Assembly (NCBI GenBank): GCA_023266715.1 | Contig: JAHFPK010000021.1 | Location: 1 to 19,633 of the forward strand | Length of the DNA stretch: 19,633 nucleotides | Origin: Hyphomicrobiales bacterium | Lineage (GTDB): Bacteria > Pseudomonadota > Alphaproteobacteria > Rhizobiales > Aestuariivirgaceae | Direction: 5' to 3' | In this document: positions 11,901 to 19,633 of the stretch, piece by piece | Position numbering within the stretch: the first letter of the stretch is position 1 | How the letters are laid out: each line of letters opens with the position of its first letter | The notes under the pieces: generated by a model | The model's input: the letters and a program-made list of their open reading frames with translations, nothing else | Database searches by the model: none | What the model was told of the DNA's origin: nothing | Program-made: the position numbers and the translations under genes

Positions 11901-14900
11901 AGGCGCAACGGATTTCTTAAAGCTAGATATACCGGCAATATTCTTTGATCTGGCCTATATCTGTCAGGCGAAACGGATTGTCCAGTGCCTATAACATCAG
12001 CCAATCGTTGATTAGCTTGCACAGAACTCCCGAAATGCGACCATGGAACGAACTCTTCAAAATCCATCTGCGTCCCATGATAAACAACCAATGGCTTCCC
12101 TTTGAAATTCTGTACTAAGTCAGAAGGTCTTACGCTCCAATCTGATACCTTACTAAAACCGAGTTCTACACGAATATCGTTATAACGATTTCTGGCTGAT
12201 TCAATCATTGCACGCTTTGGCGTACCTCGCTGCATCGTTATTCTGCTTTCCGTATAGGCACCACCGAATAATCTTCCTTCGTATTCTCGACCCTCTGTAA
12301 TTAATTTACTATCAAACGGTTCAACCACCTTGCTGTCGCCGAACCATGCCTTAAATGCTGGCGTGTCGGTCTGATCGGTTGATTCTGCCTTGCTCGCCAT
12401 TACCATTCCGCCTGCTGGTATTTCTTCCTGCAACAGACTTGGCGCATTCTTCAAAGCCTCACTCGCCATCTGAATTATGTCGCCTTCGCTCAGTTTGTTC
12501 GCCCATTGAATGACGCGGAGTTTGTCCATGCCTTTGATGTTTTGTCCGATGGAGCGGAGCATTTTGCGGAACCATGCGATGAATTTTTGGGTGAGGGAGG
12601 CGGTGGGCGATTGCTCGATATAGTACGCCACCATTTCATGAGTCAAGTTTTCTTCTGGGGTCTCGGCAGCAACGGCACGATCATAAGCATCCCGCATGGC
12701 CTTGTTGCCAGCCTTGCGCATGGTGTCGGCCTGTTTCAGGATGGATTGGAATTCTGCGTCGGACTTGCCGAGCTTTAAGACGTGTACAGAAATTTCGTGC
12801 TTCAATAAACCGAGTATCTGTTCGTCAGTCCAGTTGTCAGGCAAATTATCCGCGATGATATGGACGGAGTTGTCGGTGGGGTCGACATACGCGCGAATGG
12901 TGTTGGATTTTGAGTAGAGCGTATCGGTGATCTGGATGGCTTCATCAGAGAATACGACGTAGTTGTAGTTTCCTTCGCCTTTGGAACGACTGTCACCGGC
13001 TAAATACTTGATGCCTGAGATACCGAGCGCGTGTAGGCGTTTGCTGGCAGCTTTGGCGAATCTGTTATAGAAAGATGGTGAACTTCCAACTTCACCTGAT
13101 TTGTCAGCCTCAAGTTCTTTGATATAACTATAAATCTCATGCCCGTCCATCTTGCTATCTGGGAGACGTATATCTGAAAACGCTGCCTTCACTTTCTCTG
13201 GTTGTTCATTCAGCGGCTTATCCCATAACAGGTAGGTATCGTCCTCGGGGATGTCTACTTTGTAGAGTTGGCCGGCCGGCTGCTTACCAAGGACTTTTTC
13301 GATTTCCTTCTGTGATGGCGCGGTGCTATGCCATCTTGGGCGCTCACCTTGCTTTTCGTTTCCTTCCGTGTCAACCTGAATCACTTTTACATGCCATTGC
13401 CACCCATCGTCAGTGCGCTTGAATTCAAGAACCTTATCATTTCCGCTGTACCCATTTACGATGCGACCAGGCTTGAAATACTGTTCCAGCACATCTAAAG
13501 ATGGGTAGTTTCCTGCTGCCAATTTATTTCTATAATATTCAGCAATCTCTTTCTTCCCTGTGAAATACAATCCCCACCCGTAAGCCTGCGCGCCCTCGCC
13601 TTTGCCGATATGATCAAGGCTGAACTTGTCAAACTTGTATGGTGAGCCATGATAAACAGCTTGATAGAGTGCACCACCGCCCAATATCCTCGCCGGTATC
13701 TCGCTCTCATTGTGTACCTTGATAAGCGGCCCCATCAGCGAACTCAAGCCATTTGCTTGGCTTTCCAATACGCTATTGATGCGTGTAGTCAGGGCTTCTG
13801 GTGTGTGGCCTTTAGGTGTAGTTTCGCCCTTGCTGAATCCTGGTTGCTGGTATTGTTTGCCTTCGCTGTCGATCCGCTCGCCTTCCATGTAGGCTTGCAC
13901 GGCTTCTTCGCGAGTGATGTCCAGGGAGTCCTGTAGTCTGTGGACTTGTTGGTCTTGGTCGGATTGGCTGAATAGGGCAGGTTTTTCTGGCGGCTGTTCT
14001 TTTAGATTTTGCGTTGATGCATTCCAAATATATTCTTCCTTAACTCCGCCACTGACAAAATCTTTATTTTTCTGGAAGCCAAGTTTTTCATACCATGCAC
14101 GATTTAATTTTTGTCCTTCTTTCCCGCGCATAGCATCACTTGTAAGAACAAGTGGCTTGTTTTCTGCTTTTGCCTGTTCCATGACTTTTTTAATTGTGTC
14201 GGAACCGATGCCTTTTCTTCTGCTGGATGATGTTATTTCAATATCTGCAATGCGTAAGGCATTGCCAGTATCATCAAGTTTTATGTATCCCACTTCCTGT
14301 CCATCATAGATTATGGGATTTTTTCCAATCTTAAATGGAGTTTCAGCAAGCCCATCTTTTAGATTCTCCGCTTTTTCTAAAACAGGCTCGGTTGCTGTTT
14401 TAGCTTGCTGTGTTTCACCGAGTATGCTCTTGATATGTTCTGGCGTGACTTTTCCAGCCTCAAGATCGGCGGCAAGGCGTATTTGTTCTGCCTTTGGAAT
14501 GTCAGATGCCTTGATCAATTCCAAGGCGGATTGTTTAAGCTGATCGGATGGTTGAGCCAATAGATCGGCTTGTCCATGCGCCATGCCGACATCAGCTTCG
14601 CGGTTGCTGCCGGTCAACTTGAATCCTGAAACCTCTTCGTCTGCTTTTGCCTTTGCTTCAGATTCTTTCCTGGCCTTGACCGCGGCCTCTTCTTTGGCTA
14701 TTGCTTCTGCGTTTGATTCGCTTTTGAGGGCAAAGCCTTGAGTTTCCCCCCGGGCTTTTGGTTGCGCAGCCACAGTTGCAGCAGGGGCGCGCTCAGCGCG
14801 TAGCCCTCTGATCCTTCTGGCTTGCTTGTCGGCGTATAACTGAACTTCCGCGTCCTTGATGTTGGTTGCCGTTCCATAGCTGAACCCCATTCCTGTTTTG

Positions 14901-17875
14901 GTTATTGTCTTGCCATCCGGGCCGGTATATTCGAATCCGGTTTCCGAAAGCGTTTTCAGTGCGGCATCCATCACGGCCCTGACTTCCTCGATGGTTTCTC
15001 CCTGAACATAGAATTCATCGCCGCTGATGTGATAAGCGTTTTTGGTTTCCTTGCCCAATGCGTCGGCAAGAGTTTTGATCAGCACGTCGCCGACATCATG
15101 GCCGAGCGTATCGTTGATTTCCTTGAGCCCGTCGATATCTGCGAAAGCCTGGATCGGGAGTTTTTCTGAATCTTCGTAGGCCGCCTTGTTCGGCAACCCA
15201 GTCAGATGGCTGGTGAAGATGCGCCGGTCCTTTTGTTCAAGTTCCGCGCGCAGTTCTTCAGGGGACATCGCCGCATAGCGCTTGCGGCGTTCTTCGTTGG
15301 TTAGGCGTCTTTCGGCGTTTTGTGCCCTTGGTTTTTGATTGCCGGATTGAGGGCTTTGCGTGCCTTCGGGTTGCTGTTGATTTGCCCACTGCCGTGAAAA
15401 AGCTACCGGATCGTCTGCTGATTTCAAGCCTTCGTAATAGGCTTGTGCTTCGGCTTTGAATTTCGCACCAAAGATGGCAGGAGCAACACCTTTCGCACCA
15501 ACGCTGATATTTTTTCCGTTAGCGAATTCGCTTATTATCGCGCCATTGGGATTGATTTCTTTTGGCGCAAGACCATATCCACCATCAACAGGAATGATCT
15601 CGTGCGTCTTGCTTAGACCTTTGTTTTCATCGCGGTGTTTTACCGCATCGCCGCGCTTTGCGAATGGGTTGGTACCGTCAATGCCGTCTTGTAGAATCGT
15701 TCCAGTCGGTATATCGCTTGCGCCAAGCTCGCGCTTGATTGCGATGAGATTTGATCCGCTTGGAAAAACTGCCCCACCTTTTGGGTCTATTGCCGCAGAT
15801 ATTTTCAGCTTATTTCGTGCCGCTACAACCAATGTACGCGGGAAGCCGGTTATGGCTATCGTTCCGTTATCGCGCTTTGTTATTGATCCAGGCGCAATAC
15901 TCGGCTCGGATGACGGCGCAAGATTTGATGTTTCGAATGGCTGCGTGATGTTGCGCACCAGCGCAGGCTTGTTCAACGAGGTATTGTCCGGAAGAACGAT
16001 TTCGGCCGAATTACCGGCTATATTCTCCGGTCGATCAATCCCTTCTTGCGCTTGTGCTTTTTCTTGACCCGCTCCGATAATTTCTTGCCCTTGCTGGCTT
16101 GGTTGAATTCCTTGACCTTCTCGTCCCCCAGGGCTTTGTGGCCCGATGGGCTGTTCGCCCATTTTTGTTGAAGAAGCGATTTGTATGGCATTTTGACCTC
16201 CTGTAATGGGCTGCGCCTGTTGCACAGTAGCAGTTGGCGCAATCCACTTGAATGCACCTGATATCATTTTGCTTGGCAATGCGACTACTTCTGTTGGTGC
16301 TTTTATCGGTCGGAATGCACCCGATACAAGATCGGTGTCGGGGGGTGCAGCAACTGGTTGTACCTCTTGTGTATCCAACAATTCCGATCCGTCAAGCGCA
16401 GTGTCTGAAGATCCTGTAGCAGATTTGAAAGTGTCTACCGCGTCATCGATCGTCGGCGCTGCAAGAATATCCGATGGCTTGGTTGGCTGGGTAATGCTGG
16501 TATGGTAGTCCTGCAACCACTTATCGGCTTTTTCCTTACCGACGATGGGTTCAATGTCATTGGCGACATATTGGGCTGCTGCCATCCTGACTGGCGCTGG
16601 GGCATTATTGTCGGTTAATGCTGTGCCGATCTCGGCGCGTTTCCTGGCTGTTACAGATGCCCCGGTTACCCCCAGAGGTCCGAGCAACACCGACATCCCA
16701 AGGGCTGCTTGTGCGCCCTGTGCGCCAGCTTCGTGTGGGGTAGCTGTAGGGAGTCCTGCCTGCTGCTCAACGTAAGCCTCGCCATATCCCTGCCCGTATT
16801 CCGTTCCGGACTGTACCGCAGCATTTCCTGCCCAGTTTTTCGCGAACTGCATGGCCCATTTCGGGCTTGTTGCCAGTTTTACGGCCCCATCAACCGTTCC
16901 CTTGGTGCCAAGAGAAGCAAGTAACTTGCCCCCTCCCATCAGGAATTTGGCACCCATTACGTCAGCAACCGTCTCGCCAAAACCCTCGATCAGTCCGGTT
17001 TTGTATGCAGCATCAGCAGCATCTGAATCGCTCAGGTTGGCTTCTTTGGCTTTATCCCATGTGCTTTGTGCCTGTTGACCACCGAATACGGTGGCTACCA
17101 GAGCCCCACCAGCAATAGGGTTGAGTATGGCCGCACCCATGCCGGCCAACGATGGGCCAAGCTGTGATGCCCCTTGGATCAGTGTTGATGCAATCGGGCC
17201 GCGTCCTTGCAGATCAGGCTCCCACTCCTTTTGTTTGGTTTCCCAATAGTTCTTTGCATCCTTCCCGGCCTGCTCGAGCATGCTGCCTTGTGGAGCCCAC
17301 CATTCCAGAGCACCGGCCGCCATGGCAGGGATTCCGGTATAAACGCTTCCGGCTACCTGCCTCCCTATTTCAGAGATTGCACCACGCTGTTCTTTTGGCG
17401 GAAGTGCAGGATTTGCTTGAGAATATGCGTCGAGAATATTGCTTTCGGAATAGCCATCATCCAGCATGGCTTTTACATTGAATTGCGAGCCGATTGCCGG
17501 ATGCAGTGCCTTAAGAATGCTGGAGTCCGAATAACCATCGCTCCGCATTGCCTCGATGTCGTATTTATCGTTTGTGGTATTTTGGTTCATGGCCTCATTA
17601 GATGATGCAAAAGGGCTCTTCCCTTGTGAAATACGAATGCGGGCATGTTCAACAGCCTTATCAACTATTTCATTTGTTGGCTTTTTCCCGGACAAAAGAT
17701 AATTGATTTCATCTTTATTTAGGGTTGGAACAAGAGCGGGTATTAAATGCTCTTTACCATCGAAATTTACTCCAATAGATAATTCAGTTGAAACAGAGCC
17801 GTCAGGACGTGGTAATACCCCAAAATAACCAGTAGATTTTTTTGTGCCATCTTCCCTGTTTCCAAAATCAGCCAT
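8966..17875 (-). CDS. Giant polyvalent phage protein (GGDEF, GNAT, two ART-like domains, zincin, LPD38-like)
   Basis: This 2969-residue protein is probably a virion-packaged effector injected with the DNA. Domains in order: a virion-protein-like start (about 25-95, DGKEHLIPALVPTL); two short repeats (about 104-154); Gly/Ala-rich hydrophobic segments (about 170-410); a disordered Pro/Gln region; a GGDEF-like domain (about 883-1022) with FADIDGLKEIND and SGDEF at 951-955, no RxxD inhibitory site; a GNAT-like domain (about 1181-1285) with RRKGIG at 1219-1224; an ADP-ribosyltransferase-like domain (about 1400-1650) with YHGS (H1409) and GLYFT (Y1437); a zincin-like motif H1693-E-x3-H1698; FKAWFGDSK (about 1842) and a second ART-like domain with YHGT (H1933); and a helical C terminus with FRIPKPFEIGA (about 2700) resembling LPD38. 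Such multi-enzyme chains are called polyvalent proteins. It follows the upstream gene by 5 bases, with a weak ribosome site. Confidence 0.85.
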   Translation of the reverse strand: MADFGNREDGTKKSTGYFGVLPRPDGSVSTELSIGVNFDGKEHLIPALVPTLNKDEINYLLSGKKPTNEIVDKAVEHARIRISQGKSPFASSNEAMNQNTTNDKYDIEAMRSDGYSDSSILKALHPAIGSQFNVKAMLDDGYSESNILDAYSQANPALPPKEQRGAISEIGRQVAGSVYTGIPAMAAGALEWWAPQGSMLEQAGKDAKNYWETKQKEWEPDLQGRGPIASTLIQGASQLGPSLAGMGAAILNPIAGGALVATVFGGQQAQSTWDKAKEANLSDSDAADAAYKTGLIEGFGETVADVMGAKFLMGGGKLLASLGTKGTVDGAVKLATSPKWAMQFAKNWAGNAAVQSGTEYGQGYGEAYVEQQAGLPTATPHEAGAQGAQAALGMSVLLGPLGVTGASVTARKRAEIGTALTDNNAPAPVRMAAAQYVANDIEPIVGKEKADKWLQDYHTSITQPTKPSDILAAPTIDDAVDTFKSATGSSDTALDGSELLDTQEVQPVAAPPDTDLVSGAFRPIKAPTEVVALPSKMISGAFKWIAPTATVQQAQPITGGQNAIQIASSTKMGEQPIGPQSPGGREGQGIQPSQQGQEIIGAGQEKAQAQEGIDRPENIAGNSAEIVLPDNTSLNKPALVRNITQPFETSNLAPSSEPSIAPGSITKRDNGTIAITGFPRTLVVAARNKLKISAAIDPKGGAVFPSGSNLIAIKRELGASDIPTGTILQDGIDGTNPFAKRGDAVKHRDENKGLSKTHEIIPVDGGYGLAPKEINPNGAIISEFANGKNISVGAKGVAPAIFGAKFKAEAQAYYEGLKSADDPVAFSRQWANQQQPEGTQSPQSGNQKPRAQNAERRLTNEERRKRYAAMSPEELRAELEQKDRRIFTSHLTGLPNKAAYEDSEKLPIQAFADIDGLKEINDTLGHDVGDVLIKTLADALGKETKNAYHISGDEFYVQGETIEEVRAVMDAALKTLSETGFEYTGPDGKTITKTGMGFSYGTATNIKDAEVQLYADKQARRIRGLRAERAPAATVAAQPKARGETQGFALKSESNAEAIAKEEAAVKARKESEAKAKADEEVSGFKLTGSNREADVGMAHGQADLLAQPSDQLKQSALELIKASDIPKAEQIRLAADLEAGKVTPEHIKSILGETQQAKTATEPVLEKAENLKDGLAETPFKIGKNPIIYDGQEVGYIKLDDTGNALRIADIEITSSSRRKGIGSDTIKKVMEQAKAENKPLVLTSDAMRGKEGQKLNRAWYEKLGFQKNKDFVSGGVKEEYIWNASTQNLKEQPPEKPALFSQSDQDQQVHRLQDSLDITREEAVQAYMEGERIDSEGKQYQQPGFSKGETTPKGHTPEALTTRINSVLESQANGLSSLMGPLIKVHNESEIPARILGGGALYQAVYHGSPYKFDKFSLDHIGKGEGAQAYGWGLYFTGKKEIAEYYRNKLAAGNYPSLDVLEQYFKPGRIVNGYSGNDKVLEFKRTDDGWQWHVKVIQVDTEGNEKQGERPRWHSTAPSQKEIEKVLGKQPAGQLYKVDIPEDDTYLLWDKPLNEQPEKVKAAFSDIRLPDSKMDGHEIYSYIKELEADKSGEVGSSPSFYNRFAKAASKRLHALGISGIKYLAGDSRSKGEGNYNYVVFSDEAIQITDTLYSKSNTIRAYVDPTDNSVHIIADNLPDNWTDEQILGLLKHEISVHVLKLGKSDAEFQSILKQADTMRKAGNKAMRDAYDRAVAAETPEENLTHEMVAYYIEQSPTASLTQKFIAWFRKMLRSIGQNIKGMDKLRVIQWANKLSEGDIIQMASEALKNAPSLLQEEIPAGGMVMASKAESTDQTDTPAFKAWFGDSKVVEPFDSKLITEGREYEGRLFGGAYTESRITMQRGTPKRAMIESARNRYNDIRVELGFSKVSDWSVRPSDLVQNFKGKPLVVYHGTQMDFEEFVPWSHFGSSVQANQRLADVIGTGQSVSPDRYRPDQRILPVYLALRNPLRLNDVGSWGYDKLVPELVRAGIISKKTGDSILKKLRGEWHNLKAQTWEYRNGYEQIIEAKRPQLEEGLKKIRENSEREIQSLIESSGYDGIVYRNKYEHGIASSDSYIAFNPTQIKSAIGNRGTFSPTDANILFSKAPRIIGEGRDDYTPAQLAAMDRTGSRITEKTIKENLQSIWQDAGKKAAQGLVDQFRPVRDLSAKAYTLLRLSKGATGAFEAFMNYGKLSIKDGATDADRTGGVLAKVFYPIGRESTDFLRWVAGNRAERLAAEGKERLFTPEDIAAFKSLSDGMTNFDYTMPDGSITRDRTKIYADTLKKFNEFNKNALDIAEQSGLIDPESRHLWEHEFYVPFYRMMEEEGGIRGMNIKSGVVRQEAFKKLKGGEQQLNDLLSNTLMNWAHLIDASAKNRAAILTIHAAVKAGVARKAETGEKNTVWVMAKGQKLNYKVEDAHLLTAISSLEYAGMRGPAMKAMSTTKHWLTIGVTASPFFKVRNLIRDSVQAIATADLSYNIGKNIKEGYKLTDRKAETVSQEYVSALAGGGLIRFGTMLEGNEASRVRQLIKAGSKDIHILDNESKVQAMVDKYIEPAFTAYNELGNRGEEINRLSLYHQMIEKGMDHATASLMARDLMDFSMQGAWTSVRFLTQIVPFMNARAQGMYKLGRAAKEDNARFAIVLGAVSVASLALLAAYGDDDDWKKREDWDRDNYWWFKIGGEAFRIPKPFEIGAIATLAERSAEAIFDKEMTGERFRDTLAHNLSNQLSMNPIPQLVKPIIDVYANKDSFTGRPIETMGMEKLAPDYRYRQSTSMVARGISTAGNTVTGDNFLSPVQIDHLVRAYFSWLGSFVVGGADMLVRAASNQPTKPALDYWKFGTGGMVSELEGSHSRYVTAMYDQARELEEAYGTWRMMLKEGNQKAAREYQQANIEKLRKYKSVERVKRNMSALGERARLIEKSNKTPDEKKILINQIRDKQDQLARALSK

Positions 17876-17880
17876 GGAAT

Positions 17881-18531
17881 TTAACCCGGCACTTGGCTGA
17901 ATTTATCAATCAAACCGGAGTCAGTTTTTGTTGCGCTCCCACCGATCCTGTATTTGCTCAAATCCGGCAACCCTTTATCCTTTGGTGCTTGATCGCCTTG
18001 GTATGGCGCTATCAAATCCTGCTGGCGTTTCGTGAGCGCATTCAATTGACGTTGCAAGTCCTTGGCGTTCTCACCGGTCATGTCATATGTATCTTCAGCC
18101 TGGGCTTTGGAAATCGCTGCCGTGATCTGTTCCGCACGCTTTTCGAGGGAAGCATATTCGGTCTTGATGGCTTGCGGGATCTGCTCATCCTTGAGGATTT
18201 TATCCAGTTGCGCCTGCTTGAGCTTTGTATCGATCGGATCTTTCCCTGCCTTGATTTCATCCATCCTGAATCCATGCTGCTTTTCTGCAGCAGCGGAAGT
18301 GTTGGACGCATCGATGCCTTTTAAGCCGAGCTCACGATTGTATTGCGTGTCGGCATCTTCGCGTTTTGCCTGGATACCACGCTCGGCCAATCGCTCTTCC
18401 ATCAGCCCCTTCACTTCGGTTTGCCATTGCGCAAATGCCGCTTGCGTGCCTGCTTGGAAGTTCTGTTCCGAGCCTTTTGCGTATCCTTCCAGTCCACCTG
18501 CGAGAACTGCTCCAAGCATCGGTCCGGCCAT
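17881..18531 (-). CDS. Putative internal virion protein, coiled coil, 216 aa
   Basis: The ATG (18531-18529) is preceded by GGAGGG on the minus strand and starts two bases after the upstream stop. The N terminus is Gly/Ala-rich (MAGPMLGAVLAGGLEGYAKG), like short membrane-active ends of podophage internal proteins. The rest is a long charged helical region, likely coiled coil (QTEVKGLMEERLAERG, then KLKQAQLDKIL), with a polar end. There is no enzyme motif. Position directly upstream of the giant gene suggests it is a partner in the internal core or ejectosome; that is inference from gene order. Confidence 0.65.
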   Translation of the reverse strand: MAGPMLGAVLAGGLEGYAKGSEQNFQAGTQAAFAQWQTEVKGLMEERLAERGIQAKREDADTQYNRELGLKGIDASNTSAAAEKQHGFRMDEIKAGKDPIDTKLKQAQLDKILKDEQIPQAIKTEYASLEKRAEQITAAISKAQAEDTYDMTGENAKDLQRQLNALTKRQQDLIAPYQGDQAPKDKGLPDLSKYRIGGSATKTDSGLIDKFSQVPG

Positions 18532-18533
18532 GA

Positions 18534-19133
18534 TTACATCCCTCCTTGCGGAACGCCTTGGGCCTGATTATTGATCAGTCCTGCCTGTGCGTTTGGTTGA
18601 CTTCCGGGTGGCTGTGTTCCTTGTGGTTGAGTTCCGGGTTGCTCATTACCAATCTTCCCAGAAAGCATTCTGTGCAATCCAACCCCGACCAGCTTGAGTG
18701 CTTCGCTGAAGATTTGCATGGTCATGCCGCCTTGTTCCTTGTCGACATATTCGCATGCCAATTCCACGAATATAGAAGCAGCCGGCATCATCAGTTGCAA
18801 TGGCATCGATTTCTTGCTTTGCTCGTAAAGAATCGTCATCAATTGCACGATACCCATACCGATTTTCTCGGACATGTCGCCTTCGCCTTCCAGCGCCTGC
18901 AGCATGTACTTGTGCGTGTCCTTGGAAAACATGATTTGAGAGCCTGCCTTGACGATGCGATCCAGCGAACCCTTGTCCTTGGGATCGAGCTTATCGTAGA
19001 CAGCCTTGATGAATTGTTGTCCCTGTGAGGCAAACGAACCTTTTTCACCTGGTTGTCCAGCGGGCTGCTGTTCTGCAACATCAGGTTGCTGTGTTTCATT
19101 GGCAGAATTCATTTGATTGTCGATAAGTGCCAT
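18534..19133 (-). CDS. Putative structural or internal virion protein, 199 aa
   Basis: The ATG at 19133 is preceded by AGGGG with 6-base spacing on the minus strand; a TTG at 19148 in frame would overlap the upstream gene and is less likely. Both ends are rich in Gln, Pro, Gly and Asn (tail QPGTQPQGTQPPGSQ), flanking a helical hydrophobic core (about 40-155) with many Met (MPLQLMMPAASIFVELAC). This fits small helical virion proteins encoded between tail/portal genes and the large ejected protein in podophages. No family assigned. Confidence 0.65.
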   Translation of the reverse strand: MALIDNQMNSANETQQPDVAEQQPAGQPGEKGSFASQGQQFIKAVYDKLDPKDKGSLDRIVKAGSQIMFSKDTHKYMLQALEGEGDMSEKIGMGIVQLMTILYEQSKKSMPLQLMMPAASIFVELACEYVDKEQGGMTMQIFSEALKLVGVGLHRMLSGKIGNEQPGTQPQGTQPPGSQPNAQAGLINNQAQGVPQGGM

Positions 19134-19144
19134 AATTTTCCCCT

Positions 19145-19633
19145 TCAAGCGGTTTGTGGCGTTTTTGTCATCCGATTCGCATACAAACTTCCAAACTCTG
19201 GCAACACCGGTTTCCCAAGTTTAAGTCCGGAAAGATTGTTCGTATTTGTGACCTGCCTGTCGATGATGCCCTGTTCCATGCCAAGTTTTTTGTTGGCGAT
19301 ATCTTCCTGTACCTTTGCGGTTTCATATCCGGAATAGGCAGTCCCGGCCCCGCCAAGCACCTGTGCATACATATTCTGTTTTTGCATTTTCTCGAGTGCT
19401 GCCTGAAATTTTGTATTTGACGCATCGATTGCCTTCACGATATCCGGGGTTGGTGTGGCCACTGCTCCTGGCTGCGCCAATGTTCCGGTTGTAGTAGCGG
19501 CTTCTGTACCTGCTGCCGCCTCTGCGCCTGTAGCAGCACCAGGAACAGTCGCTTTGGCCGCTTCTGCTACGTTGGATGCGGTTCCTGAATAACCACCCAA
19601 TTCAAGCGCACCGTATCCCAAGGAACCAAGCCC
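19145..19633 (-). CDS. Putative internal virion protein, 5' end outside the window (partial)
   Basis: The frame is open at the right edge of the window, so the true start is not visible; a TTG at 19621 is only an internal codon. The visible 162 residues begin Gly-rich (LGSLGYGALELGGYSG), continue through an Ala/Thr-rich low-complexity stretch, and then form a helix (IDASNTKFQAALEKMQKQNMYAQ). A second Gly-rich stretch (LGGAGTAYSGYETA) and a helix follow. The pattern of Gly-rich membrane-like patches plus amphipathic helices is common in podophage internal virion proteins. Its stop lies just before the ribosome site of the next gene. Confidence 0.6.
   Translation of the reverse strand, partial: GLGSLGYGALELGGYSGTASNVAEAAKATVPGAATGAEAAAGTEAATTTGTLAQPGAVATPTPDIVKAIDASNTKFQAALEKMQKQNMYAQVLGGAGTAYSGYETAKVQEDIANKKLGMEQGIIDRQVTNTNNLSGLKLGKPVLPEFGSLYANRMTKTPQTA

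Noticed and set aside
15300..15306. Another GTTAGGC within the giant gene
   Set aside because: It encodes part of a conserved-looking LTNEERRKRY segment, and there is no partner RYYYAAC core with a paired stem nearby; a 7-mer by chance.

Overview
The window looks like part of a tailed-phage or prophage genome whose host is probably a Gram-negative proteobacterium. Three things point there: a RecT/YqaJ recombination pair, a Gp37/Gp68-family protein, and a block of virion genes ending in a 2969-residue polyvalent protein. No rRNA, tRNA, CRISPR array, integrase or transposase gene was seen. Host genus cannot be fixed from the sequence alone.

Layout. Bases 1-8944 are read on the plus strand as a dense early or accessory gene block. 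It runs: the tail of an unknown gene; two tiny membrane proteins (153-535); recT (632-1591); a YqaJ-type exonuclease with a long C-terminal extension (1593-3257); several very small Cys-rich ORFs linked by ATGA stop/start overlaps; a 227-residue unknown protein; the Gp37/Gp68 protein (4261-5295); then many small hypothetical genes (5292-8944). Bases 8966-19633 are read on the minus strand. In transcription order they hold a partial structural gene, two small structural genes and the giant gene, an arrangement like the internal-virion (ejected) protein genes of podophages. The two blocks converge at 8945-8965.

The most unusual part is 5931-8505. Two short modules (5933-6514 and 8039-8475) share one layout: a GTTAGG border, an ORF, a complete 87- or 93-bp attC-like hairpin site, the 12-mer GGGTTAGGCTGG, a second ORF, and an ATGCCTAACGT border. 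The full sites (6210-6296 and 8189-8281) have the architecture of integron attC sites: RYYYAAC/GTTRRRY cores, an unpaired spacer, and a long imperfect stem with single-base bulges on one arm only. The cargo ORFs differ between modules. At least one border cuts into a phage gene, leaving a chimeric ORF with an abrupt change in base composition. I read these as integron-type gene cassettes, or relatives of them, carried in a phage genome without a visible integron integrase. The bulge polarity suggests the sites point along the minus strand, while the best ORFs run along the plus strand; this conflict is unresolved.

The second point of interest is the giant protein. It strings together a virion-protein-like N terminus, a GGDEF-like domain (SGDEF), a GNAT acetyltransferase-like domain, two ADP-ribosyltransferase-like domains, a zincin-like HExxxH segment and a long C-terminal region resembling LPD38. 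It is probably packaged and injected with the genome to act on the host early in infection.
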